A stretch of DNA of 24,538 bases from Apostichopus leukothele (taxonomy: Eukaryota; Echinodermata; Holothuroidea; Aspidochirotida; Stichopodidae): the NCBI GenBank assembly GCA_010014835.2, contig JAAAKB020010971.1, positions 1-24,538 on the forward strand, written 5' to 3'. A program made the position numbers and the translations under genes. A model generated the notes under the pieces. It ran no database searches. It saw only the letters and a program-made list of their open reading frames with translations, and was not told the DNA's origin. This document shows positions 1 through 12,500 of the stretch, piece after piece (position 1 is the stretch's first letter; every line of letters starts with the position of its first letter).

Positions 1-489
1 CCAAACCCTTATCTTTTTTTTTTTTTCTCTGTTATTCGATAGCACCTAATTAATTTTTTTTTTGTATTGGAGGGAAGCGGGGGGGGGGTGGAGAGAAATG
101 GCAATACTAAAGGATAACATTCACCTGTGATAGTTAGGCCCTAGACTTTACTTCTCATGATACCTTCATCGAGTTTGGTTAACAGCATCAATATGTCATT
201 TCTTTCTGAAAAAAAAAACATTTAGTGACCCTTGGTGTTTAATGGTGTGTTCAACATAATTGAAAAGGAAGACCATGAAATATAATGTATGTTGTGTTGA
301 GGACTTGGCATTAGTCTAGGCCGACATAGCTAACCAATGAGCGAGAAACAAATTTCAACTTCCATGAATGATGTGTTATAAACTGCCAACACAGTTAATT
401 GTCTGTATCAAAGTTAGAGGGCTTGACAATTCAGATTATACTGTACTGTACGTCATTTAAAAAAACCTGTCACATACTCTTCCTTTCAG
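1..489. other. Intron or upstream sequence of the ARHGAP11A-like gene
   Basis: No coding exon is visible. The stretch holds T-runs and a run of ten G at 79-88. A polypyrimidine-AG acceptor ends at 489 (ttcctttcag). The missing N-terminal exon or exons must therefore lie left of the window, because the exon at 490 starts in mid-frame with no ATG upstream that connects to it. Confidence 0.6.
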
Positions 490-578
490 GATAAAAATGT
501 TTCTTCTCCTGTATTTGGTGTGGCTTTGAAAACTTTACCATGCTGTAAAGATCTGCAGACTGGTCTGGAGGTCCCAAG
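490..578 (+). CDS. ARHGAP11A: ARHGAP11A-like exon A, start of RhoGAP domain
   Basis: The exon is 89 nt, entered in phase 0 as read here and left in phase 2 (the codon is split AG|G). It encodes DKNVSSPVFGVALKTLPCC and onward. The FGVxLxxLP motif is the typical start of an ARHGAP11-type RhoGAP domain. Acceptor tcctttcag and donor gtaagg are both strong. Confidence 0.88.
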
Positions 579-3500
579 GTAAGGCGAAACCACAGTATTT
601 AGTGAACGTCACTGTCACATCAAATATGTAACAGGACTGAACTTGAAGAATTTTCCAGGCTGTACGATTGTCAAATTTAGTTGTCAGAGAAATCTTGTGT
701 TTGTTTGGCAAAGTAACATCAAACACACATGCACAGTACATCACCAGACTATGTCACTGTACACACAGTTTTCATTATGTACATTATCCTCAGACATCAC
801 TTTAGTTGTGGCCGGTGCTGTGGTTGAGTGCATAAAGGCGGTGGCATTTGAAGCAATGAGCCTTAGCAATTGGGAGGTTCCGGGTTCGATACCTGGCTGG
901 GTCATAGTAAGGTGGGTTTTTATATCCAAGAGCAATCTACGGTTTTCCGTAGATTGTGGATAAAGTGTTCCGTAGATAAAGTGGATATAGTGATCATTGG
1001 TTTCTTTGTCAAGCTTGTCTCTTTGTGGACTTTTGAAATCTAGGATGATCTGGATGGGAAATCTAGTCATTAATCCAAAACATAATTGTGTCACGGATTG
1101 TTGGATAACTGTTATAGATCATCAACCCTGCATTAACATATGAATTTTATATTGCACCATTGACAATACAATCCCAAACTGAAAAGAATGCATAATTACT
1201 AATGACTTATTTTCCTTTTTTATGTTTTTCCGTAATATTGAGTCTCATCTACAGTACCTCAGCTTTTTATTAAGACCATGTTCATCTATAAGAGGTGTAG
1301 ATTACTATCTGACATATTGTATGTAATAATATGTATGTTAACTGAACTGTTATCTGGCTTGTGCTCTGTATCTGGAACTTTCTTTCCTTAATGCACATAT
1401 ATTTTGCAAGATTTCATGAGATGTTAAATGTGAATTCAGAATGTAAAACAGCAAACACCAGTTATTACTCACATGATCATGCTTTCTATCTTAAAGGTTT
1501 GTCAAAGAATGTGTAGAATTCTTGAGCCAACATCTTGATGAAGAAGGCCTTTTTAGAAAGTCTGGTTCACATTCAAGACAGAAGGATCTTCAGGTAAGAT
1601 GTTTATTTTATCTTAATAGGATTTACAATTTACTGTACAAGACCACAGTATGGATATAATGTCATCAGGGCAGTCTGTACACTACAAAGTGCAGGCTAGG
1701 CATTAATGGTTTTAAGCAATATGTCACCTTTTCTGTGCATGTATGTCATAATGTGTCCTCCATTCTATTCTCACTCCAAGTGTCTGTGTCGTGAGAAGCT
1801 AACGAGATAAAGTAAAACTGACATTTCTTGGCCATGTTGATTATTTGAATTTAAAATGTGATAAATAGGAGGAATTGTCTTAGTTAAAACTCACTAAGTA
1901 TTAGAGGTTAGTTCGGATTAAGAAATCTAGGAGCATGTTTTAGGTTGGTCGATACTTTTAATCAAAATGTTTATTTTTCAATAATGATCAGTTAGGTGGA
2001 ATGTCATCATTGCTAGAAACTGTGACAAATGCAGAAGACTGCTTGGAGCAAGCTTTGTTTTGTTGTTTTGAAATTTACAGAATAGACTCAGTAAAGGTGA
2101 GTCCATAGCCACAGATTGCCAAGTGGCAGATGTGGCCGGTGTCCTGAAACGTTTCTTCCGAGACCTCCCGGAGCCCATAATCCATCCCCGCTACCAGGCA
2201 TGGATTCTCAAGTGTGTCTCTATCGATGATGAGATTCTGCAAGAATGGACCACTCTAATCCTCTTGTGCCTGCTACCGACAAGAAGCCTTCAGTTGTTGA
2301 GGTTCATCATGCTCTTCTTATCAAATGTCGCCTCCCATTCAGAAAGCAACAGAATGGACGCTAAAAACCTCGCGTTAGTTCTGACTCCGACCATTTTCGG
2401 CGGCGAGGGCAACCTGGGAAAGACAGCCCAGATTGAGAGGCAGATAAAATTGCAGACTTTAGTGATTGAAACATTGATAAACAATGCGAAAGACATCGGC
2501 ATGGTTCCGGATTACATCCTGGACAGGATGGTCAAGACAAAGACCAGATCTAACGAAGCGCTGGATAATTTAACGTCCGAGGACGAGCTGGAGAAAAGTT
2601 CAGACGATAACTTGGAGAACAATTTTAGGAACAAACGGAAGAAGAGAAGAAGCGGAACCTTTCACGGTAAATAATTTGGAGTTTATCTTGAAACTCTGAT
2701 ATTAGATGGAATACCAAACATCTAATTCTCCTTATCAACATTATTTTTTCAAACAAAATCTGGAAGATTTAACATTTTCAAACATTTAATATTTCTCTCA
2801 GACACAGTTGCCAGAAAAATGTCGAGAGTGGGTTTCCTTGTCTCTCACCTACTGTACTTTTTTCAAAATTTGTTGGATTCCCATATAAAAGGAAACTTAT
2901 TTATTTATTTAAAGGGATCCACTGTCTTGAGAGAAATTGAAGCTAGATTTTCTAATTTACAGCTTTAGATTGGACAAGCAGATTGAAGTGACCCACCAGG
3001 TGTTATTGTACCAGAGAATGTTTGAATATTGATAATTATATGTAAAATATTAAATGATGCATTTAAGTAACAGTTATCCCCAAATTTTCATGCCTTGGTT
3101 GCAAGGTACCTGTATGCTTATCAGCTTTGCCCAAAAAATGAGAAACCTATTTAAACTTATCCAAACATCCAAACAATTGCATCATTTATAAGTGTGAATA
3201 TGAAAACTGAAAAATTCAATGCAATTGTTATTGAATATTTGAAATATATACTTTATATGGATATATACTTTGTACTATTGCATTATTTTTCAATGTTTTT
3301 GATAAGATTATGCTATTATATTTCACATTCCCCTTAGGTATTGTGAATGGTCTTGGTCAAGTGGGTCAAAAGGTCGGTGAATTGTTAAAGTCTTCTGGGA
3401 GCTTGGATAATCTTGACAAGACTCCTGAAAATTTTGAAAATGGTAAGTGAAACCCTTTCTGAAATCATTTTAAAGAAGTAAACACTATTCACCTTTACTG

Positions 3501-6500
3501 TGTGTAACAGTTAATGCTATCAATGAACAACTCCTTCCCACACTTTTTAACAAAGAAACCTGTAATTTCAAAGCATTTTTAGTTTGGCCACACCAAAGCG
3601 AAAGACTTTTTCATTTGTTGCATAATGCGTGTGTCCGTTTCAAATACGTTGTTCTGTTCCCTGTGATACTGCATGACTGAAAGAAAAACTAGAAACCTAT
3701 TCAAGTATACTTTATTCCTCATCAATGTTTCAATCTTTCTGTTCATTCTTAAGTGGAGACTCCAAGGACTTTAAGGTCATCCAAAAGAAAAGCCAGCGAT
3801 GACATCGGTAGTTTCTTTTCAGCTACCAAAAGGTAAGGAATCTTGTCTAGCTATTTCTGATTGGTATGATGTAGGATTGTAGGTTAGAGTGATCAAGAGT
3901 TCCCACATGGTAACATATTTAGAAAAGAGAAGGTTATTTGAAAATGTCTCACCTGTTTGCAAATGATTATGTGAAGAAGTTTCGTTTTAATTCTAAATAG
4001 TACAAATCATATGATCTGCTTTGGTAGCAAAGGTTACTTAATTAAGTAATTTGATTTACGATTATGATTTTGTAGTCATGGCAATTGAACTGAGAATGTC
4101 TTTTCATGGGTGTGTAAATAAATTATTCAGTGAGGCAGCCTGGCAGGTTATAGCAATACGATTGACGTTGGATATAGTTAAACCCCCTCAGTACGGTACT
4201 TTACAGTTGGTCAATTTTGTAACATGGGAATTGATATATCACATAATAAATAGCATGGCATGTAATGATGAATACTTTACATTTAAAACATTTTCTTTGG
4301 TGTTTGAAGTTATTTTTCTTTCATCACCCTTGTTTTGCTTTTTAATTTGTTTTATGTCCATGAAACATTATTACTTTAGAAGTACACCCTCACCGGCCAG
4401 AGGTTCAGTTTTTCGTCGATCAATGCGTACAAGGAGGAAAAGTAGCCCCATTCAAAGGAGGTTAGCTGTAAAATCCCAAGTCACAGTACAACTGCACATG
4501 ATTTAAACCTCTCCCAAAACCTTTCCCCTTTACTAACACCCTACAACATGTAACCTATGTACCTTAAATGCTGTACTAAGACCTGTACTAGGCGGTGTGC
4601 AGAACCAATTCTTGCCTTTGCATTTTGACCAGCAGATTGGCCATTATGTATATATATCATTTAGCTAGATATGATATACCAAAAAGTATTAATACCTGCA
4701 CCTTAAGTGGTGACGTTTCTACCCAGCACAGAAATTGAAAAAAGTGTGGAAGATGCACCATGCCATTATATTTTTGATTGGTTTTGTTGTAATTTACTTT
4801 ATGAAAAGTTTTCATATAGATCTATGAATGAGAAATTCAGTTGGAATTTGTTCAAGATATTGTTAGACTTGCTTCAATTTAGCACGAAAGAAAGTTGCTC
4901 TAATGAGTCCTGTTGTAGAAATGATTGAACCTCTCTGACCTATGCAATGATTGACCTCTGACCTATACTAATTTAAACCAAAATCATAGCCAGTTGCAGG
5001 GAGCCATGCAAAAAACAGAAAGATAAAAAAAGAAGGAATAATCATATTATGATGTATTTGATAAACAATGAACTATTTACTGGTTTGATTAAAATGCATG
5101 ATTTAATTGTATTACTTTATCTACTGATACATGCATGTAGATAAGAGCCCTGACAGATTGAAGTGTTCCACTAATATATAACCAAGTTCTTGCAGTGTGA
5201 ATAAACTTCCTTCATCCCTAAGGTATACTCTTGTATGTGCAGAGTGTATGTTGTAGTCATTAGTTTTGCTAACATATTAACCTTGCACTAATCACAGTAT
5301 GTAGTGGTTCATAACTTTAAGCTAACTACACCATTTTTTACATGGGTGTGTGTGTTGATGGGGCAGAGGGTGGGGGCGTGGGATTGCAAGAAATAATTTT
5401 TTAAGGTTTTTTTTCAACTTGTTTGTCACCAGCACGGGAAGGCATTTGAATGAGTTTAGAAGGATGTAGAATATTGTTACCTAGGGATAGAATGGCAAAG
5501 AGCCTGAAACCTGAGTGCTGCTGGGGGAGTAGGTGGATGAAGCTATTGTACCCAGTTTGAGGTGTCGAATGTGCCAATTCCCCTCGGTTGCCAAAAGTGT
5601 TTGTTTTTGTCTAAGATGCCTAATGTGTTTCCTATTTCTTGGTCACTCAGCCGGCAGCAATTCAAACCCCAGTCCTCCCCTGATGGTAAACCAATATTAG
5701 TAGTGACCTTAGACCAGTTTGTTTTAAGTGTTACGTTGGTAGATTGACCATACATGTATAAAAGTTTTGTTCATGATATAATTCTCATAAATGAGACTAT
5801 ACACTAGACAATTGTTCATTCCTACGGTGTAGACAGTATTTAACTGACAAAAGCATAACAAATATTCAATTACAGAATTTGATAAATTGTCAGCCAATAG
5901 CTTTTAACATTCAGATCATGGAAGCCCAAGTGATCAGTAAATTTACCAAAAAAAAAGTATCATTGCTTTGGTAAGTAAAAAATGGCAAATTAAGCTCCAA
6001 TGACCGTTAACCAATGGGCTGTCAGAACAGGAATCATCAGGTGACAAGTTGAAAGTCAACAAGTAGAAAACAATGTATCATAGGCTGAGTAGATAGATTA
6101 TTCACCATGGATTGATTTGATCTGTCTCTTGCAGGAAAGCAATTTTACGACAGATGACGGTTGATCCACACTACGGTAAGAGGGGAGTTAATATTCACAA
6201 GGGTACCCCATCATCACCCATGACTCCCCTCCAGTCGATGAAACCAGCACTTGGTGAAATTGGTAAGACATCTATCTATCTAAATAATATATTACAAAGT
6301 TTAGTTAACAAGAAAAACAAAAAAAATCAAAATAACAGTCAGAGTGATGACAGTATCAAGAAAAGGACATGTTCTGCTCTTTAATGACAGAAATTTGCTA
6401 TGATACCTGTGATAAAATGGTAGAATGTTCATTGCGGTAACTTGCTGCACTGATCATGTTTGTTGGGCTATCAAAAATTTAAAAACAAGGGTGATTGCCC

Positions 6501-9500
6501 AATTTATCCACCGACAAGAGACCTTTCAAAACCAAATAAAAGATACCGATGTGATTTCACATGTTTGTTACATTTGATATTGAGACAAAATACCATTAAA
6601 TTTGAAATTTTGTATTCTAACCATGAATTCTGCTTGAGAAACACTGTATGGACTTGCATCATGTTCTTGTGATAATTGAGATTGCAATTAAACACGTTTT
6701 TAATTATACCATGTACTGTTGTACCCCATGTTGGCCACAAAGCTGATATCTGTGATTGGTTGGTCAGAATTCCCAGTCAATGTTAAAATGCCACCAGCCT
6801 GTTTTCCATTCTCAGAGCATTTAGAACAAAATTATGTTGTTTTCCTTCCACGGTTTTGTGATCAAGATAACCCAAAGAAAGGACAAATCTGGGAGTGTCT
6901 GCTAGCAAATATTCCAACCAACCTCTGCACCTACAATTTAGTTTATTATTATTTATTATGTAACTGATTATTTCTTCAACAGATGCTCTAGACTCGGAGG
7001 GTAAAATGCTGTTCCATTTCAACACCCCTTCCATCAAATTTGCAGATGATTCCTTCTCGGGGTTTTCGTCTATCCCATCAACAAGCTCTGCAGCGGAACC
7101 TCTTCCAGCCGGTGTGACTCCTCGTAGAAACAAACTCAAGAAACTAAACCCACTCAACAGCCGAAGGTTTAAGAGGTACGGTTGTACAGTGTTTATCAAT
7201 GTGTTTTATGTACTAAGGCCTGGCATATGGTTCTCTCCTTATAGTGGAACTTAATAGGATTCCCAGTACAGCACTTGTTAGTCAGTGGTTTTAAGAATAG
7301 CACTTAAGACCTTATGTTTCTATCCTTAAAGTGGAAGGTGGCCTGATGTTTCTATCCTTATAGTGGAAGGTTTAAACGGAACACTGTTAATCAATGGTTC
7401 TAAATAGCACAAAGACCTGCGTTTCTATCCTCACAATGAGAAGGATTAATAGGTACTGTGGTACAGTATAAGTTTCTCAGTATTGTGAATTATGAATAAG
7501 AAATCTGTAAACTCATAAATTTGCTAGACTTGACTGCTTCATTAAGTCTTCCTTCATTGTCTTTCCATCGCTGCCGTACATTCGCTGTTCATCCTGCCCT
7601 TCTCTGTCTGTGATGTCAAAAGTGAGCTACTTTGTGACAATCATCAAAAAATCATCGAAAACGTGTATTCCGTCCAAACCTAAGTGAAGAAATAAAAGTT
7701 ATTGTTGAATACCTTTCCTTCAGCTATGGCTAATAAATATATATCATATCAATTACTTTCTTTGCTGAAATTAATTCACTTGAGCATTATCTGTCTCATG
7801 TTCTATAATCTGTAAAAGTAATATAAAAAAGAAGACATTTTTTATTATTGTTTGCTAAAATTGCAATGAATTTGTTGCTCTCCAGGCTCTCTAATGGGAA
7901 AATCATGAAGAGAATTGGCTATTGTATAAAAGAGCCAGTGCAAACAGGTACTAGTCTCATTGGTGCAGGAAATATACGCTCATTAAATATAAAAACAGCA
8001 ACCTTTAATACCCTTGTATGCGTAAACTCTATGGTATGTAATGTATGCCATAGGGCACTAATCATTCATTTCTTTAGCAATATCTCCAACTCCTGCTTTT
8101 ATGTAAAATTAACAAAAACAAAACTGTCTTGTCCAACACTATTGTCCGTGAGCACTGTTGAGAGGTAAAGAGAAACTTCCTTTTATCATATAACCCACTG
8201 CCAAAAATGTCACTGAATTTTGGAAAATATTATGATGTTATATTTCTGTTTTGGTTTTCTGATGTATCCTTCAGTTTTTAGTTTGGGATGAATAATTAAC
8301 TATAGTCACATGTGTTTGCAATGTTGGGAGTTAGCTCTAATCTGAAATTTCAAAAACATGGTAATTTGACAAAAATTGTTTCAAGTGTGAAAATAAGTCA
8401 AAGAATTTCAACTTTTTTTTTTCGTAGAAGGAGTTTTCAGTGACAAATTTACTAATGTTTTGATCCCAAGGATAATTGTGATGGAACTTGTGAACCTCAA
8501 AGTAATGATCTGATTTTGGGAATGTTCATCAGATTTGACCTGTAAGATTTTAAGATGTTACACACACAGTAGCCATCGCCTATTTATATATCAAACCGTC
8601 CCTTCCACTTCCATCTTTTCTTGCTTTCTAGTGCTAAGGAGACAGTGTAAGTACAGGTGATAGTAAAATAATGTGGGTTTTGATGTTAATTTTGCATGTT
8701 GCACCCTGTTAAATTAGTTAACAATATTATACCGAGGCTTGGAAACTTCTAAATAATAATATCACAGAGCATGTGAAGACGAAACGTTGAATCAATTTCT
8801 GAGATATTAATTAACTGACTTTTTCATTTACCTTTGAAATTATATTCATTGTGGTAATAATCTTTGATGTCACGTGTCATTGAACTTTGTCCACAACTGC
8901 TTTTGTGTTATTTATTTTTATGTATATCTAGAAATGGTTCAAAAGTCTCTTCAGACATAACCTTACAAACTCACACAGCTGTTGCAAACTTTTGCATGTT
9001 GTGTATTTCTTTATCAAGAAGAATCAAATTTTTTTCATCAGAATTAGCAATGATCAAATTTGTGACTATTTCCCAATTGGATAATGAAGAATCCATTGCA
9101 AATAAAACAAAAGACATGTTATCATGTAGCACCCTATGTGACATCACAAGTAAATATTACACTTGAATCAGGTACCGTTCCACAATTAATGAATAAACTT
9201 CAACTTTCTGTGTATATCAGTAACAGAAATCAGCATTCAATCATTTTGAATTATTTCTGCTTAAATCTTGGCACTTCAGCATTCCTCTGTAAAGCACTTG
9301 CTGGATAAATTTGCCTTGATCTTGCTCATGTGTCACTGTGTACTAAAATATTCAAAATTATTCCTGTCTCACCTAATACTAATTAACATGTAATTACTTA
9401 ACAGGTAACTAATTAACAACATGTAACTAATTAACAGGTAGATCTGTCGTACTTTTGCAAAATCTAGCTTTTCACTTTGATCTACATTTTATGATGTCAC

Positions 9501-12500
9501 AAATAGTCAGTCCTAGATATGATGATAAGGTAGCTTTCAAAACAACTGACAATGAAAAAGTAACATGTGAACGTTATCAAGATGTTAATCTATTTACCTC
9601 ATTGACTCCCTCCCATTGATTATGTTTGAACAAAGTATTTGACTATCTGTGAAAATGTCATAAAAATAAGGACCAAGACTTTTAAATACAAGTCAAAATT
9701 ACAAAAAGGTATTACTATATGAAAGGGTATTAAACATTATTCTCATGTGTAGGTTAATATTTAGTGTAATGCCTGTCATAACACTGAGATGTTAAGAGGA
9801 GATATTTAACCATAAATTATGGAAACTTACCCTTGCAGAATAATTAAGCAAAGACAAGGCTCACTAGTCGTTATCATTACCGGTACAAACATACCATATC
9901 ATGGTTGCTAAGTAACAAATATGATATGACATTGTATTAATCGTACCCTAACACTAACACCACCATCATCAGCATTTTACACCACCTTCAGAACCTACTG
10001 TACTCAATTCATTTATGAATATTCATTTAAATTGATACATACGTGTACTTAATTCACCAATTTTGCATCACAAACACTATATGGAAAAAACTAACAGCAG
10101 ACTAATGAAGATCAAATACTCATTTAAAAGTGTTGTCCATTTCTTGTTAACTTTGTCTGTCAAGTGAGTACTGTTACATGTGCATATATAGTTTATACAT
10201 GGTCCAGACGGAACATTGTCAGGGGAAGGTGAGGTGGGAAGGAGGGGTGGGGGAGGGATGGGGGAGGCAAGTCAGGAAAGTGGAAACAATTGGAGAGGAG
10301 ACAATCATGATTCTCTCTAACAAAGCATTGTTAAAAGTTTTCTTGGTCATAGTTAGTTTCTGTCGTTAATTTCATAAATATTACAATGCACAAAACAAAA
10401 TTTGATTGATAGTAGCATAATCCATCAAGTAGAAAGTAGTAGGATGAGATAATTATGCCCAGGGCTTCTAAAATTGAGCTGTTAAGAATTACCCTTCCCC
10501 ATCTTTGAAATAAATGCTCTTTTTAGTTTTTACCAAATTTTAGCCAAAACCCTAGTTTGTTTAACATGCATTTACATTTTGGAAATGAAATTCTTTGATA
10601 CTGCTCTCCTGAAACGAGAACTTCTAGCTACCTATACATCACATGTGACTTGGAAATGATATCATCAAGCAACTAATCACATTGTTAGCTGGATTGATCA
10701 CAAAGGTCTAGGACTCACATCCCTTTCTAAATAACCTTGTTGCCCTGACGATCTTAAAATGGAGTTGTTTTTGTGGCTTTACTGTATAGACTACTGTAAA
10801 TATTCTTGATTCTCTACAATATGTCATGAAATTTCCAATTCTATTTCAAAGTCATTGACTAGACCCAACTATCCAGATGTTGACTTAGTAACGAAAAAAT
10901 CCAAACAATGGACAGCTTTCTTTTTGGTGGTATAAAAGCACTTGAACTAGAAGATTAAATAATAATGAAAGTAACTAATTATGAAAACTCATTCTGTGTT
11001 TTTTTCTAAATAAACAAAGTCTGTAAGTAACACATCAAATGCATCTTGACATATATATGTATGTAAATGTACTGCATCCAACTATATACGACACCATGGG
11101 TTAATTTTGTATCGTTCAAGAATGCCATCCAAAAGTTATAAATTTGTTGGAAATGTCCTTCACAGCCATTTGCCTCACACTGCATGTGTAATCGTTCATT
11201 TGCACCATTTCCTTTGCAGGTTATCACTGGGTGCCATTGGTGGCTCCAGTAGAAATGAAACTCCTCTAAAGCTCCCACAACAAAGACAGGTATTACAGCA
11301 GTAAAACTTACCATCATTTATTCATTTTTTTTACATGTCAATTCTCTCACATAACAAAGCTGTCTGAGTCCATTTAATATTGCCATGTTTATCATTATCA
11401 ACATTTCCTATTCTGGTGTTACATATCAAGCAAATACCAAATTATTTCAAGTCTTCATTTTTAGTAACTTACCTGCAGGGAATACTTTAGTGTTCCAATT
11501 TTTGCGTAGCATGTACTTATTCTCCGAACTTTTGTCTCTTATAAAATACTATGGTTTCTGTGTTCAAAAACTGCTATGTATCTTTGCACTTGTATAGCAA
11601 TTTTTAAGTGCGATATGGAATATGTTATTCCCTGACTGGATACTTCACCTGAAGAATTGATTAGGGTTAAATCTTAATCCTTAAATGGCATAATTATAGT
11701 CTTGTAGTTTCTTTCTTCCTAAATATTGCAGTTGTGATACACTGAGCTGCTTTCTTTTTCTTATTTTCAATAACTTAAGACCTTGATATTCCATTCTGTT
11801 TCCTGAGACTTTCCAATATTGATTAGATATTTCCAGTTTGCAGCAGCTTATTAGTTATTAAGTTGATTCATTCAATTCCATAGTAAAGGGCTAAAGGCAC
11901 TTCCGATAAAGAACTGATGACACTTTCAGTGACAACAATGGACTCTTTATTAATATAATCATCTGTGTATATATAATTCAGAGGTTATTTGAGCTTGTAA
12001 GTGATATATGTGATAATGGTGTTTACTAGTACAGAGTTGTTTACTCCAAATTGTTTGTTCCAATGAAATGTAATATAAAATTGTCTTTTTGTGAAAAAAA
12101 GATGAAGGGGGAGTTATTTGTATTTTTCCTCATGAAATAAAGTTTAGCAGGTAAAGTTTGTAAAGTTCTGTCTGCTTTAAGGGATAATGTATCACTGGTT
12201 TTCTGGGATATGGTGGTTTTCTGGGATATGGTTGAGGGTGCCTTATTATTGTTTTGTTTTGTTTTTCATAAACATAAAAGCTTGTCAATGCGGGCGGTCG
12301 AACCATTTGCGAGAAAATGCAAGTGTGGGTAAATTTTTCAAATCAAAATAATTTTGGTTATTTGCATTGCTGAACAAAATTGGTAAGGGGAGATTGGGAT
12401 GAAGTATATAACAGTATGTGATAGGTAAGAAATCCCATACCTAGAATTTTACAATTTTTAACCATTTCTTAGGAAACGCCAGTGTTAAAATTAAATTCCA

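Larger units (their letters stand above)
4461..6134 (+). other. Long intron between exons F and G
   Basis: The intron is 1674 nt. It holds a possible 27-nt in-frame microexon at 5196-5222 and a G-quadruplex-capable tract at 5360-5382. Otherwise it is AT-rich with no supported gene. Confidence 0.65.
8657..11219 (+). other. Longest intron, between exons J and K
   Basis: The intron is 2563 nt. It contains a possible alternative terminal exon at 8932-9166, a short AT-rich minisatellite at about 9379-9436 and a strong G-quadruplex-capable tract near 10244. The rest is AT-rich with no gene I can support. Confidence 0.6.

Noticed and set aside
643-1094. Overlapping open frames on both strands (106 and 117 codons)
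   Set aside because: They run across the tRNA-like head of the SINE. Peptides such as QPGIEPGTSQLLRL are typical translations of a B box and not proteins.
4051-4506. 151-codon open frame on the + strand
   Set aside because: Only the part from 4380 to 4460 is an exon. The rest is intron read-through on both sides, hydrophobic and unrelated.
6263-6384. Retained-intron C-terminus after exon G
   Set aside because: The frame stays open for 40 codons, but the residues are Asn/Lys-rich, and strong splice sites plus downstream conserved exons argue for splicing.
6783-7199. 138-codon minus-strand open frame
   Set aside because: It is the antisense shadow of exon H, which has good splice sites and family similarity on the + strand.
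8632-8646. 15-nt version of exon J using the gtaagt donor
   Set aside because: The donor is better, but the phase it leaves does not fit exon K. It was kept only as a possible frame-breaking variant.
9518-9549. ATGATGA and CTGA resembling C/D snoRNA boxes
   Set aside because: The boxes are only about 30 nt apart with no terminal stem, too short for a C/D snoRNA.
10178-10369. Gly-rich open frame
   Set aside because: It is created by the G-rich, quadruplex-capable tract and has no splice context.
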